In this document: piece by piece, positions 22,511 to 31,565 of the stretch | Layout of the letters: each line of letters begins with the position of its first letter | Position numbering within the stretch: position 1 is the stretch's first letter | NCBI GenBank assembly: GCA_903834785.1 | Contig: CAILKP010000030.1 | Span: 1 to 34,470 of the forward strand | DNA: 34,470 nt | Direction of reading: 5' to 3' | From: an uncultured bacterium | Lineage (GTDB): Bacteria > Planctomycetota > Phycisphaerae > Phycisphaerales > UBA1924 | Translations under genes and position numbers: made by a program | Notes under the pieces: generated by a model | What the model was told of the DNA's origin: nothing | The model's input: the letters and a program-made list of their open reading frames with translations, nothing else | Database searches by the model: none

Positions 22511-23293
22511 TTAGCGTTGCAGAAGCTCCGCCGGAGGTTGGGTGAGGTTTTCGGCAACCAGTTGGTCGCCCAGTGAGGCGATGGTGCGGGCGGTGGTGAG
22601 ATCAAGCGAACCGATCCGTGTGCGGCGGAGGGCAGCCAGTGTGCCGCCGGTTCCAAGGGCGACGCCCAGATCGCGTGCCAGGGAGCGGATGTACACGCCC
22701 TTGCCGCAGGTGACTTCGAGTACGGCGTGCGGCCAGGTGTAGCTGTGCAGCTTGATCGCATCGATTCTGACGCTTCGGGGTGCCATCACTACTCCCTCGG
22801 TCTGTCCCTTGCGTGCAAGCTTGTAGGCCTCCTGGCCGTCGATCTTGATGGCCGAGTAGATCGGCGGCGTTTGCTGGATCTGGCCGACGAAGCGGGAGCA
22901 GGCGGAAACCAACTCTTCGAGCGTCGGGATCGCGGCTGGCGTGATCTCGGTGCGCTCCCCCTCAGCATCGTCGGTGGTCGAGAACGCCGAGAGGTCAACG
23001 TCGGTCATATAGACCTTCTGGTCTGCCATCACAGCGTCGCACAGTTTGGTGCACTTGCCGATGAGCACGACGAGGATGCCGGTTGCCAGCGGGTCCAGCG
23101 TCCCGCCGTGGCCCACTTTAACTTTCTTGCCGGCTCCGCCGGCGATCAGCCGCCGCTTGACCATGCGGCAGATGTCCATGGACGTGGGCCCCAGGTGTTT
23201 GTCAACAACCAGAATGCCGGACGGGCCAACGGGGGCGTCGGTGGTGGGCACGTGAACTGGCGTGGGTGGGTTGGCCGGGCGGTCATCGGTCAT
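22511..23293 (-). CDS. truB: tRNA pseudouridine(55) synthase
   Basis: It makes pseudouridine 55 in the T-loop of tRNAs. The 260-residue product has a Pro/Thr-rich lead (1-22), then GILVVDKHLGPTSMD, the catalytic motif GHGGTLDPLATG with D67, the YMTDVDL strand, and the GVYIRSLARDLG motif near 198-209. There is little beyond the catalytic domain, so the C-terminal PUA-like part of some TruB proteins is absent. Its ATG overlaps the stop of the membrane glycosyltransferase gene (ATGA at 23290-23293), so it is translationally coupled to it, an unusual partner. Confidence 0.95.
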   Translation of the reverse strand: MTDDRPANPPTPVHVPTTDAPVGPSGILVVDKHLGPTSMDICRMVKRRLIAGGAGKKVKVGHGGTLDPLATGILVVLIGKCTKLCDAVMADQKVYMTDVDLSAFSTTDDAEGERTEITPAAIPTLEELVSACSRFVGQIQQTPPIYSAIKIDGQEAYKLARKGQTEGVVMAPRSVRIDAIKLHSYTWPHAVLEVTCGKGVYIRSLARDLGVALGTGGTLAALRRTRIGSLDLTTARTIASLGDQLVAENLTQPPAELLQR

Positions 23294-25158
23294 GGGCGGG
23301 CATCCTTGCTTCCGGCGGCAGGGGGAGACAACGGTTGGACATACGCCGCGACGACGAACCGCCGAGGCTTGCCCAGTGGTGCGGGCAAGTTCACATCAAC
23401 CGGCTCGCCGGCGACAAGGCCCTTGACAAACAGTTCGCGTTTCATGGACTCCGGCGCGATGACGATGCCGTTTGGGTGTGTATCCAGCCAGCTGGCGAGG
23501 GCGACTGCATCGATGCGAGCCACCCTGCCGCGTGTTGCGAACACAAGAGAGTCTTCGTGGTAGAGCGAGGCAATAGGCCTGGAGGTGTGATTTTCCACGG
23601 CTTCCACGGCGGCCATCAGACGCTCGGTTCCCTGGCCGGGCGCAACGGCCGGTGCAAACAGCTGCATCAACCCAGCCATCCCGATCACAGCCGCGGCGAT
23701 CGACAGGTACTGCCCCCGCACGACGGCCCCTCGCCACACCGCCCGGGTAGCTGCGACCGTGACGGCGACAGACAACGCGGCAGCCAGCCCCAGGGCGAGG
23801 GTGTCGCCTGTAGAGATGCCACCTCCACCAAGCAGCAGGACGGCTGCGCCGAAGCACCCCAGCGGCACCATGCCAATAACCGCCCAGATGCTCAGTCCGA
23901 GACGGCTGAGCATGCCCCGCTCACCGCGTCGCAGCATTGCCGCCGCGGCGAATACACCCCGGGCCGACAGCAAGGCCGCAGCCGGGTAGAGCGGCATGGT
24001 GTAGTGCGGGAGCTTGGCCGAGGAAAGTTCGAAAGCGACGAACGACGGGACCAGCCAGGCAAGGCAGGCAAACTCGCCGAAACGGCCGGCCCGGCGGTCA
24101 AACAGCCGGCGGGCGATCCAGACGGTGACGCTCTCGGGAAACTCGCCCCAGCTGGCGCGGGGCAGCCCGAGCCGGAAGGCTCGGATGACTGCCCACATCG
24201 TCAGTAGGCTCCCAGGCCACAACAGGACCGCCGAGAGCACCAGGTGGGTACCGGGCGGGGCGAAATGCCCTTCCTGACTTCCGAGGGTGGCGCGAACGAA
24301 GAACTCGCTGTTGAGGATCCGCAGAGCCTCACCGGCGCCGATCTGGCGGATCACCAGTGCGGCCCAGGCACCCACCACCAGGACCAGGCATGTAAGGCCG
24401 GATAGCCACTTCAGGCGGCCGACACCCGCCCAGTCACGAGTTCCCCAGAGATACCAAGCCATTGTCAGACCGATGATCAACGGAGCGACGGGCCCCTTGG
24501 CGAGGATCGCACCCGCCATGCCGGCCCAGAAGACCACCGGCCAATACCAGGCAGCGGATGCTGAACCGTCGCCCGGCCGTAGCACCCGCCACAGCGCAAG
24601 CTGCGTGATGGTGACTCCGAGCAGGAGCAACTGATCCGAGCGGGCCTGGTGGGCATCCCAGATCACCATCGGACTGACGGCGAGCATTGCCGCGGCCAGG
24701 AGTGCGACACGGGGATCAAACAGCCGGATCCCCAGACGCCACAATGCCAGAACGCTGAGCGTCGCCGCGAGCACGGAGGGGACGCGGTACATCCACATCG
24801 CGTCGGACTCGGGCTCTCCGCCCGTCAGCACGGCGACCGTGGCACTCTGAAGCCAGTAGGTCAGCGGCGGTTTATTCAGGCGCAGGGCGGTGCCGTACAT
24901 GGGAATCGCCAGCCCGCCGCCGTGCATGACGGGGTCCTGCCGCTCCTTGGGTAAGGTTTGAGACTCAAGCATCTGCCGGCTGGCCTGGGCGAAGCGACAT
25001 TCATCCCGGTCAACCGGATCCAGCGCGGACAGCCCGGGGAGATACACTCCTGCGCAGAGCAGCAGCAACGCCACGCACGCCTTCCATGATGAGCACCAGT
25101 GGGAATCCACCAGAGCAGTGAACAACCTGACGGGATGGGAGGAAGCAGCGGGGGGCAC
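23290..25158 (-). CDS. ArnT/PMT-like membrane glycosyltransferase (GT39/GT83 type)
   Basis: This 622-residue membrane protein has many hydrophobic helices. The first periplasmic loop carries the acidic catalytic motif in DPVDRDECRFAQASR (D52-E53), and the next loop carries LNKPPLTYWLQ (95-104), both diagnostic of the ArnT/PMT family. These enzymes transfer sugars from polyprenyl-phosphate donors to lipids or proteins on the outer face of the inner membrane. The C-terminal approximately 110 residues form a soluble domain (VENHTSRPIASLYHED..., WLDTHPNGIVIAPESMKRE). The acceptor is unknown. The ATG at 25158 is used; an internal GTG at 25110 would shorten it by 16 residues. It is divergent from the PAP2 gene and coupled to truB downstream. 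Confidence 0.9.
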   Translation of the reverse strand: MPPAASSHPVRLFTALVDSHWCSSWKACVALLLLCAGVYLPGLSALDPVDRDECRFAQASRQMLESQTLPKERQDPVMHGGGLAIPMYGTALRLNKPPLTYWLQSATVAVLTGGEPESDAMWMYRVPSVLAATLSVLALWRLGIRLFDPRVALLAAAMLAVSPMVIWDAHQARSDQLLLLGVTITQLALWRVLRPGDGSASAAWYWPVVFWAGMAGAILAKGPVAPLIIGLTMAWYLWGTRDWAGVGRLKWLSGLTCLVLVVGAWAALVIRQIGAGEALRILNSEFFVRATLGSQEGHFAPPGTHLVLSAVLLWPGSLLTMWAVIRAFRLGLPRASWGEFPESVTVWIARRLFDRRAGRFGEFACLAWLVPSFVAFELSSAKLPHYTMPLYPAAALLSARGVFAAAAMLRRGERGMLSRLGLSIWAVIGMVPLGCFGAAVLLLGGGGISTGDTLALGLAAALSVAVTVAATRAVWRGAVVRGQYLSIAAAVIGMAGLMQLFAPAVAPGQGTERLMAAVEAVENHTSRPIASLYHEDSLVFATRGRVARIDAVALASWLDTHPNGIVIAPESMKRELFVKGLVAGEPVDVNLPAPLGKPRRFVVAAYVQPLSPPAAGSKDARP

Positions 25159-25257
25159 CGGGCCGATTATGGCCTGCCGGGGGAGAGGCAGCAGCCCGCA
25201 GCGGACATTCCGGTTTCGCCGACAGGTTCTGCCCCGCTTCAGGGCCTCCGGGGTGTG

Positions 25258-25929
25258 ATGGCGGGCTGGTGGTTTCCGCTCGCCGTCGGGTTCGTGCTGG
25301 TGTTGCTTCTGGCACGGTTTGACCAGGCGGTGGATCAGATCAAGCTCAGTAAGGTGCTGCGCGGCGATGTGCGGCGCGAGTTGGAGGCCCTTCAGCAGTT
25401 CGGGCAGGGCACCGTCAGCGTGCTGATAGGCCTGGTTGTGCTTTTGCTGGATCCCGCCCGCCGCCGCTGGCTGCTTTGCTGGGCCGTCACTGCCGGGGTG
25501 CTCATGCTGACGGTCACCGGCCTGAAGATGATCGTCGGACGGGCACGCCCGCGGCTGACCGACCCCTATGACCCGCTGCTGTTCCTGGGCCCGCTGGGGA
25601 AGTACCCGTGGTCCGGCGGCAAGGGGGGGCAGCCAGAACTGCTCAGCCCGCTGGAGTTCTGGAAGAAAGGCGTCAGCGACCTGTGGTCAATGCCTTCGAG
25701 TCATACCGCGTTTGCCTTCCTGGCCGCCTGGGTGCTCAGCCGGATGTACCCGAAGCTGGCCCCCGTGGTATGGGGTTTGGCGGTAACCGTGGGGGTCTGT
25801 CGGCTGGTGTTTGACGCCCACTACCTCACAGACGTGATCGCCGGGGCGTGCATTGCCATCGCGGCCTGCCGTTTGATCATGCCCCGCTTTGCCACGGGGC
25901 CAAGGTCCGCATATCTTCCCCCGGCATGA
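25258..25929 (+). CDS. PAP2-family membrane phosphatase
   Basis: The 223-residue product has several membrane helices and the three phosphatase motifs: K90-x6-R97-P98, P146-S-S-H149-T, and R182-x5-H188-x3-D192. Such enzymes dephosphorylate lipid phosphates such as undecaprenyl-pyrophosphate or phosphatidylglycerol-phosphate at the membrane. The ATG at 25258 begins directly at the first membrane helix. Earlier in-frame starts (25135, 25099) add a Gly/Pro/Ser-rich tail and overlap the divergent glycosyltransferase gene, so they were not chosen, though 25135 remains possible. Its TGA overlaps the next ATG (25926-25929). Confidence 0.85.
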   Translation: MAGWWFPLAVGFVLVLLLARFDQAVDQIKLSKVLRGDVRRELEALQQFGQGTVSVLIGLVVLLLDPARRRWLLCWAVTAGVLMLTVTGLKMIVGRARPRLTDPYDPLLFLGPLGKYPWSGGKGGQPELLSPLEFWKKGVSDLWSMPSSHTAFAFLAAWVLSRMYPKLAPVVWGLAVTVGVCRLVFDAHYLTDVIAGACIAIAACRLIMPRFATGPRSAYLPPA

Positions 25930-27365
25930 AACGCGCGTTCCTCATCACGGCGGCGGCGTTGACAGGTTCCGGGGGCCTCGCGGCAACCGCCCTGGGGCAG
26001 GAGGTAGACCAGCGTCGTATCGAGCGGCAGTTGCGGGTGGCCGACACACCGCTGAACCGCTACCTGCCGGACCCGAATCTGTCGCTCGAGGAGCGGTCGG
26101 TGCTGGATGTGGGCGGAAATCTGAGTTTTCAGGCCGTCTTCCTGAAGGATGCGGCCCAGAACAGCCGTCGACTGTTCCAGCCGGAGGCGAGCATTTATGC
26201 CCGCGGCAGCATTGACGGCGCCCACAGCGCGTTCTTCCGGGCGACGGCTGCGTATCGGGATTACTCGCCGGGGGACAGCTTCGATGGCCGCGGCGACCGG
26301 CTGGCCGAGCCGGTGCCGGACCGGTACTGGTATGAGTTTGACCTGCGCCGGGCGGTCGAATCCGGAGCCCAGCAGGAGATGGCTGGCAACTTCAATATCC
26401 GCGTGGGGCGGCAGTTCGTGGACTGGGGCTCGGGGCTTGCGCTCAGCGAAACCCTGTACGCGGCCAAGCCGACATTTGAGTTTGACCGCACCCTGCGTCT
26501 GGAAGGCCTGGCGGGCATCACTCCGGATCACACGCCGGACTTTGACACCAGCCGGGAGAGCTACGACGAGAAGACCCGCAGGACGTACTTCGGAGCCAGG
26601 CTGGTCTATCGCGACCCTTCGGCCAACGAGTACTACGTCTCGTACCTCTATAGCGGCGACAACTACAACCGGACGCGGTCGCGGCCGCCGATCGTGTTCA
26701 CCGACGCTCAGTTTGATCACACTTCGCACTTCATCTCGGTGGGTGCGAACCTGTCGCTCAGCGATAACGTGCTGATGGTGGGCGAGGGTGTTCTGCAGTT
26801 GGGAACCACCTTCAGCGATCCTTTGCGCGGCATCCAGACGCGGGATTCCATCGGTGCGGGGGCCGGTCGGCTCCAGACGACGTATCTGTTCCGCGACGAG
26901 ATGCGAAGCCGCATGGAACTTGAGTTCCTCGTCGGGACCGGGGATGATGACCGGCTCTCGCCGACGGACACAGTTGGCGGCAACGCGTCAGGTACGACCG
27001 ACCACGCGTTTAACTCGCTGGGGTTTGCCAACACGGGCCTGGCATTTGCCGGTGGTCTCGGCAACCTGTGGTCAACCCGCCTCGGCTACAGCTTCGAGCC
27101 GTTTCCTGATCTTGGGGCAACCTCGGCGCTGCAGCTTGGCATCGATGGCTTCCTGTTTAACAAGGTCTCCACCAGAGCCCCGATCGACGAGCAGACCAAC
27201 AACCACCGTTTTCTTGGCGGGGAGCTGGATGTGTACGTGAACTACCGCATTACATCGGATCTGGCGCTCTCGGCCCGGTACGGTGTTTTCTTTCCAGGCG
27301 CCGGTATTGAGTCTTCGCGACGTTCGCGGGACTTTGCTCTCGTGAGCGTTGTGTTCTCGTTTTGA
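25926..27365 (+). CDS. Outer-membrane beta-barrel protein, alginate-export-like
   Basis: The 479-residue product has a signal peptide (about 1-24, ending ATALG|QE) and a body of alternating amphipathic strands with many aromatic girdle residues. It ends in the sequence VSVVFSF with a terminal Phe, the classic outer-membrane protein insertion signal. The segment GRQFVDWGSGLALSETLY (161-178) resembles the conserved core of AlgE-like export barrels. This supports a Gram-negative-type outer membrane and a porin or export function. The substrate cannot be told. It overlaps the PAP2 gene by four bases (ATGA) and is followed 54 bases later by a lipoprotein-like gene, suggesting an envelope operon. 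Confidence 0.82.
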   Translation: MKRAFLITAAALTGSGGLAATALGQEVDQRRIERQLRVADTPLNRYLPDPNLSLEERSVLDVGGNLSFQAVFLKDAAQNSRRLFQPEASIYARGSIDGAHSAFFRATAAYRDYSPGDSFDGRGDRLAEPVPDRYWYEFDLRRAVESGAQQEMAGNFNIRVGRQFVDWGSGLALSETLYAAKPTFEFDRTLRLEGLAGITPDHTPDFDTSRESYDEKTRRTYFGARLVYRDPSANEYYVSYLYSGDNYNRTRSRPPIVFTDAQFDHTSHFISVGANLSLSDNVLMVGEGVLQLGTTFSDPLRGIQTRDSIGAGAGRLQTTYLFRDEMRSRMELEFLVGTGDDDRLSPTDTVGGNASGTTDHAFNSLGFANTGLAFAGGLGNLWSTRLGYSFEPFPDLGATSALQLGIDGFLFNKVSTRAPIDEQTNNHRFLGGELDVYVNYRITSDLALSARYGVFFPGAGIESSRRSRDFALVSVVFSF

Positions 27366-27419
27366 TGACTTGTTCGAGTGCCCCGTTACCGAGCCTCCGT
27401 CGCCTGCTGTGATCCACCC

Positions 27420-28019
27420 ATGCTGAGTCTGCGACCCCGACAGCCCGATCCAGCCAGCACGCAGCCACACGGTCGCGGTGGCCTCGTTAGCATGGTTAGC
27501 TTGGTGGTCATCGTGGGGCTGGCAGGGGGATGTACCCGCTCCCTGGTGACCGATCCGGTGCCGACGGCCTATGACCGCTCAGATCCTGCGGCCGAGGTTG
27601 TGTTCTTCCACAATCTGGCCAGCTCGGGACGGGTGAGCAACGACGAGGCGCTGCACGCGCTGACCCTCCTGGCCCTCGATGAGGATCCCACGCAAAACTA
27701 CGAGGACCGCGTGGCGGCAGCCAAGGCGGCCGGATGGCTCAATCCGGAGTTTGATGAGCCGGCGGAACTTGTCACACGCAAGGGGATGGTCGCTGAGTGT
27801 CTGGTCCGGATGCTCCGGATTGACGGTAGCGTCATGCTCCGTGTCTTCGGTCCGACAGGGCGCTACGCCGTACGGGAGCTGATCGCGCTGGGGATTATGC
27901 CGGCTGAAAGCACCGAGCGGCAGGCAATGAGCGGCGCGGAACTCGTCGGTGTCCTTGGCCGCTCCCGCGACCACGCCATCATGGAGAAGATGCGTGAGCT
28001 CCGCAAGTCCCGAGAGTAA
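27420..28019 (+). CDS. Putative lipoprotein (199 aa), unknown function
   Basis: The N-terminus holds a polar lead (1-22), a hydrophobic stretch (MVSLVVIVGLAGG, 25-37) and C38, which gives a lipobox-like LAGGC with a weak fit to consensus. The mature part is acidic and helix-rich, with segments such as EALHALTLLALDED and DRVAAAKAAGWL, and ends in a charged tail (MEKMRELRKSRE). No catalytic motif is evident. The ATG at 27420 was preferred over 27378; M25 (27492) is also possible. Its 3' end overlaps the likely GTG start of the adenylate cyclase by 26 bases, so they may be co-expressed. Confidence 0.7.
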   Translation: MLSLRPRQPDPASTQPHGRGGLVSMVSLVVIVGLAGGCTRSLVTDPVPTAYDRSDPAAEVVFFHNLASSGRVSNDEALHALTLLALDEDPTQNYEDRVAAAKAAGWLNPEFDEPAELVTRKGMVAECLVRMLRIDGSVMLRVFGPTGRYAVRELIALGIMPAESTERQAMSGAELVGVLGRSRDHAIMEKMRELRKSRE

Positions 28020-30855
28020 TCGGCCGAACGCTGGACGCCCCGGGCGGAAACGTGCTGCACGCGGAAGCGTCTCGGCCGCACGAGCCGGAACTGTTGCTGC
28101 ACGCAAGCAGTGGGGGATCGGGCTTGCTGCGGCGTTTGTCGCTGCGGTTGCGATGTACTTTGGCACGCTCGCGCCGCTGGAACGCCAGACGCTTGACTGG
28201 CGAGCTGCCAACTTTGATCGGGCCTCGCCGGGCCCGTCAGACAAGATCGCCCTGGCCGCCATCGACGATCGCGCGATCGAGCAGATCGGCCGGTGGCCGT
28301 GGTCGCGTGAAAAGCTCGCCGCGATTATCGATGAGCTTGCTCGCGTTGGCGCCAAGGTTGTCGCGCTCGATATCCTGCTTGACGATGAGCAAGTCGACGG
28401 GCCAGCTGTCGACGGCCCGGGCGCCGATGAGCAGCTCGCTGAGGCGATCCGAAAGCACGGCAATGTCGTGGTCCCGACCAACTTCCGCTTCGCCGCAGAG
28501 GATGCAAGCGAGTCCGCCCGTGCCGAGAGGATCAAGGGATTCCTGGCGGAACATCCCGAACTGGTGGCAGAGTGGCGAAAGCCCGGCGTGCTGAGGGATG
28601 CGGCAGAGCGGCTGGCTCGGGCGACTCTCGCCGCGAACGCGGAGGAAGATGCGGTCTTTCGACTGCGTGAGCGGTTCGAACGCTCCCTGCGCCGCGCTGT
28701 CGCGCTGTCCATGTTGACTGGTTCGAGTTCCTTCGGCGATACGGCCGGCCGCAGGTTTGACGGGATCGATGCCCGGAGTGCCAGCACGCCTGTGCTGCCG
28801 TTGGCCAGTGTCGCGGCGATGACCGCCAACGTGACCTTTAACGTGTATGACGGCGACAGTGGTGTTCGCCGGCTTCCCATTGCCGTCCGGACCGATGATC
28901 GCTGGTGGCCGTCACTCGGCTTTGCCGCCGCCCTGCGGTTCTATGACCAGCGGGCCAACAGCACGACGATCACCGAACGCGGGCTTCGGCTGAATCTCAG
29001 CCCGAAAGTCAGCCGCGAACTGGTCACCCACACCGACACCGTGAGCGGGACACAACGTCCGGGTCTGACCGTGGTGTCCTGGCCTCGGGGGAGGCCCTCG
29101 ACCACGGATCGATCCCGATTGGACGCGGGGTGGCAGTGGCAGTTCTTTGACGCCGAGCGGGCCCGACATGCAGAGGTCTCGTGCGGAGCGATCTACCAGC
29201 TCAGTGAGCTTCGTGAAACGGTCGAGGCAAATGCCGGGCTCGCCAGAACCCGGATCAATCAGCTCTACGGTGCCCAGGCGCGGGTCCAGACGCTCTCGCC
29301 GGAGGATCGAACCGAACTCCTGGCCAGCTTGGCCAGCAACGCCGACAGAGCGGCCCTGTCGATTCTGCAGAAAGCGGCTGCGGAAGCCAAGGTCTGGATT
29401 GAGTTCCAACTCGACGGAACGGAGCTCGGGAAACTGCCGCAGGAGGATCAGGATCTCATCGCCAACTTCCGTGCGGCAGAAAAGGGCTTGCCGGAGTTGG
29501 TTCGCTCGCTGGCCACCCAGCGGGCCGCGATCGCCTCTCTGGAGACGACGCTTCGTGAGCGACTCGGAGGTCGGATCGTCTTCGTCGGGTTCACCTTCAC
29601 GGGCGCCAACGCCGACTTCGTCGCCACCAGCATTGATCCCAAAACTCCTGGCGTGCACCTGCACATGGCAGTGGCCAACTCGATTTTGCAGGACTTCAAC
29701 CGTGTTTACGGTCCGTTCTGGCTCGACCTGCTCGCAGTTGCGCTCCTTGGGACGCTGGGAACGCTTGTGGCGACGCGAATGGGCGTGGTGGGTGCCCCGC
29801 TGGCGACCGTCGGCATTGTCGCCGGATGGGCGGTCTTCGCCGGAGCGGTGCTGTTTGACCAGCAACGGCTGATTGTTTCAGTCGCAGGCCCGGGTGCGGC
29901 GGCACTGGGCAGCTCGTTGGCCGTTCTGCTGCACCGTCTCTTTGTTGAGCAACGGACGCGTCGCAAGACTGAGGAGCGGTTCAAGAGCTACGTATCGCCC
30001 AAAGTCGTGGACATTCTGGTCAATAACCCCGACCTGGACAGCATGCAGCCTCAGCGGCGCGAACTCTCTATTTTGTTCACGGACATCGCGGGCTTCACCA
30101 CCATCGCTGAGCGGCTCGGCAGCCAGAAGACCGCCGAGGTGCTGCGCCTGTACCTTGGCCCGATGACTGAAACGCTGCAGAGCTTCGAGGGAACGCTCGA
30201 CAAGTACATCGGTGATGCCATCGTCGCCTTCTGGGGTGCGCCGATCGAAACCGAGCGGCACGCCGAGCTGTCCTGCCGGGCCGCTCTGGCCATGCTGACC
30301 AAACTCGATGAGCTCAACGCGTCGGGCGCGTTTGGCGAGGGGCTCACGCTTGGCATGCGGGTTGGGGTTGCCACCGGTGAGGTCATGGTCGGTGACTTCG
30401 GCAATCCCCCTCGAAACTCCAGTTACACGGTGCTGGGGGATACCGCCAACCTGGCTTCGCGGCTGGAGGGTGCCAACAAGGCCTTCAACTCAAGAATCCT
30501 GACCACCGGGATCACCCGTGCAGCGGTCCTCGCCAGCGCCCCGGCCGATGTTGCCGGGTGGTTGTGGCGACCGATCGGCCGCATCAACGTCAAGGGCAAG
30601 AATGAGGCGGTTGAAATGTGGGAACTCATCGGCACCCTGCGGCCCAAAGGCGATCGCACCGAAGAGCATGTGCGGGCTTGCGCCCGATTGGTCGACGCCT
30701 ACGTCGCGGGTGATGTGGGGGCCGCGGCCGCTGCACTGGACGATCTGGAGGCCGCCTTCGGTCCTGATGCCTTTACGCACCTGTACCGCGAAGGGCTGCA
30801 GTTGATTCGCGATGGCGGTGCGGCACCTGGAACGCTGATCCTGACCGAGAAGTAA
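27994..30855 (+). CDS. CHASE2 sensor - class III adenylate cyclase
   Basis: The approximately 953-residue protein has an N-terminal membrane helix (about 40-57), an extracytoplasmic CHASE2 sensor (TLDWRAANFD, IALAAIDDRAIEQIGRWPW, VVALDILLDD, ending near GGRIVFVGFTFTG), a cluster of membrane helices (about 575-660), and a cytoplasmic cyclase domain (from about 690). Catalytic residues are complete: metal-binding D697 (FTDIAGF) and D741 (KYIGD), ATP-specifying K737 and D816 (LGDTANL), and transition-state N819 and R823. It should make cAMP in response to an extracellular cue. A GTG at 27994 is the likely start; the frame is open to 27949, inside the lipoprotein gene. The extracytoplasmic part has an insert (about 385-530) rich in charged helices. 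Confidence 0.92.
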   Translation: MSSASPESNRPNAGRPGRKRAARGSVSAARAGTVAARKQWGIGLAAAFVAAVAMYFGTLAPLERQTLDWRAANFDRASPGPSDKIALAAIDDRAIEQIGRWPWSREKLAAIIDELARVGAKVVALDILLDDEQVDGPAVDGPGADEQLAEAIRKHGNVVVPTNFRFAAEDASESARAERIKGFLAEHPELVAEWRKPGVLRDAAERLARATLAANAEEDAVFRLRERFERSLRRAVALSMLTGSSSFGDTAGRRFDGIDARSASTPVLPLASVAAMTANVTFNVYDGDSGVRRLPIAVRTDDRWWPSLGFAAALRFYDQRANSTTITERGLRLNLSPKVSRELVTHTDTVSGTQRPGLTVVSWPRGRPSTTDRSRLDAGWQWQFFDAERARHAEVSCGAIYQLSELRETVEANAGLARTRINQLYGAQARVQTLSPEDRTELLASLASNADRAALSILQKAAAEAKVWIEFQLDGTELGKLPQEDQDLIANFRAAEKGLPELVRSLATQRAAIASLETTLRERLGGRIVFVGFTFTGANADFVATSIDPKTPGVHLHMAVANSILQDFNRVYGPFWLDLLAVALLGTLGTLVATRMGVVGAPLATVGIVAGWAVFAGAVLFDQQRLIVSVAGPGAAALGSSLAVLLHRLFVEQRTRRKTEERFKSYVSPKVVDILVNNPDLDSMQPQRRELSILFTDIAGFTTIAERLGSQKTAEVLRLYLGPMTETLQSFEGTLDKYIGDAIVAFWGAPIETERHAELSCRAALAMLTKLDELNASGAFGEGLTLGMRVGVATGEVMVGDFGNPPRNSSYTVLGDTANLASRLEGANKAFNSRILTTGITRAAVLASAPADVAGWLWRPIGRINVKGKNEAVEMWELIGTLRPKGDRTEEHVRACARLVDAYVAGDVGAAAAALDDLEAAFGPDAFTHLYREGLQLIRDGGAAPGTLILTEK

Positions 30856-30910
30856 GCGGCGGGGCGGTCCTGAGCCGATATCCTGACAACCGAACCCGGA
30901 GCCATCACCC

Positions 30911-31546
30911 ATGCCCAGCACCATTCTCGTCATCTGTCTGCTCGCCTCCGCCGCCCTTCAGCCATCCGCGCCGGCGACAACGCCGCCCGCGGCACCGGCT
31001 GCCAAGCCGAACACCCCGGCGGCAGTGCCGGCTGCCAAGCCGCCCGCGACTCCTCCAAGTGCACCCGCGGCTGATGACCCACGTAAGACGATGGAGCAGA
31101 TGAAGCAGAAGGCTCCGACCGGCAATCCGGCCGGTCCGGCTCCGTCGACCACTCCGGCGCCCGCGGGTGGCGGAACCTCGCCGGCGGCCCCTGGCTCATC
31201 TGTTCCGGCAGCGGCACCATCCGTCCCCGCCGCAACGGAACCGGCTCAGGGTGGTCGCCTCCTGCGTGAGGGGACGTTCCTGGCATCGCGTCGCGGCCGG
31301 GTGATCAAGACCACTGGTGGTGAGTGGCAGTTCCACTTCGATACGGGGCCGGAGAACAAAGCCGACGCCCCCATGGTGCTGATGCCTTGCCTGAACCTCC
31401 AGGCCATCGAGAAACTGGCCGACCGTGGCAGCGAGGCGCTTTCGTTCACGGTGTCCGGCCAGGTGTTCGTCTACAAAGGGCGGAACTATCTGCTCCCGAC
31501 GATGTACACCGTCAACCGCCGCGGCGATGTAACGCCCGCACAGTGA
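30911..31546 (+). CDS. Secreted protein (211 aa) with Pro/Ala-rich linker and compact C-terminal domain
   Basis: A signal peptide (about 1-22, ILVICLLASAALQPSA) is followed by a long Pro/Ala/Thr/Lys-rich linker (about 23-112) and a C-terminal domain (about 113-207) with REGTFLASRRGRV, EWQFHFDT, MVLMPCLNLQAIEKL and LSFTVSGQVFVYKGRNYLLP. I know no function; the C-terminal domain looks like a small beta-rich fold with an NYLLPT ending. A CGGAG lies 11 bases before the ATG at 30911. It follows the adenylate cyclase by 55 bases and ends 19 bases from a convergent gene. It may share the transcript of the cyclase, or use the GATATCCT-like sequence at 30878-30885 as a promoter. Confidence 0.75.
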   Translation: MPSTILVICLLASAALQPSAPATTPPAAPAAKPNTPAAVPAAKPPATPPSAPAADDPRKTMEQMKQKAPTGNPAGPAPSTTPAPAGGGTSPAAPGSSVPAAAPSVPAATEPAQGGRLLREGTFLASRRGRVIKTTGGEWQFHFDTGPENKADAPMVLMPCLNLQAIEKLADRGSEALSFTVSGQVFVYKGRNYLLPTMYTVNRRGDVTPAQ

Positions 31547-31565
31547 AGCTGGCTGGTCCGAAGCA

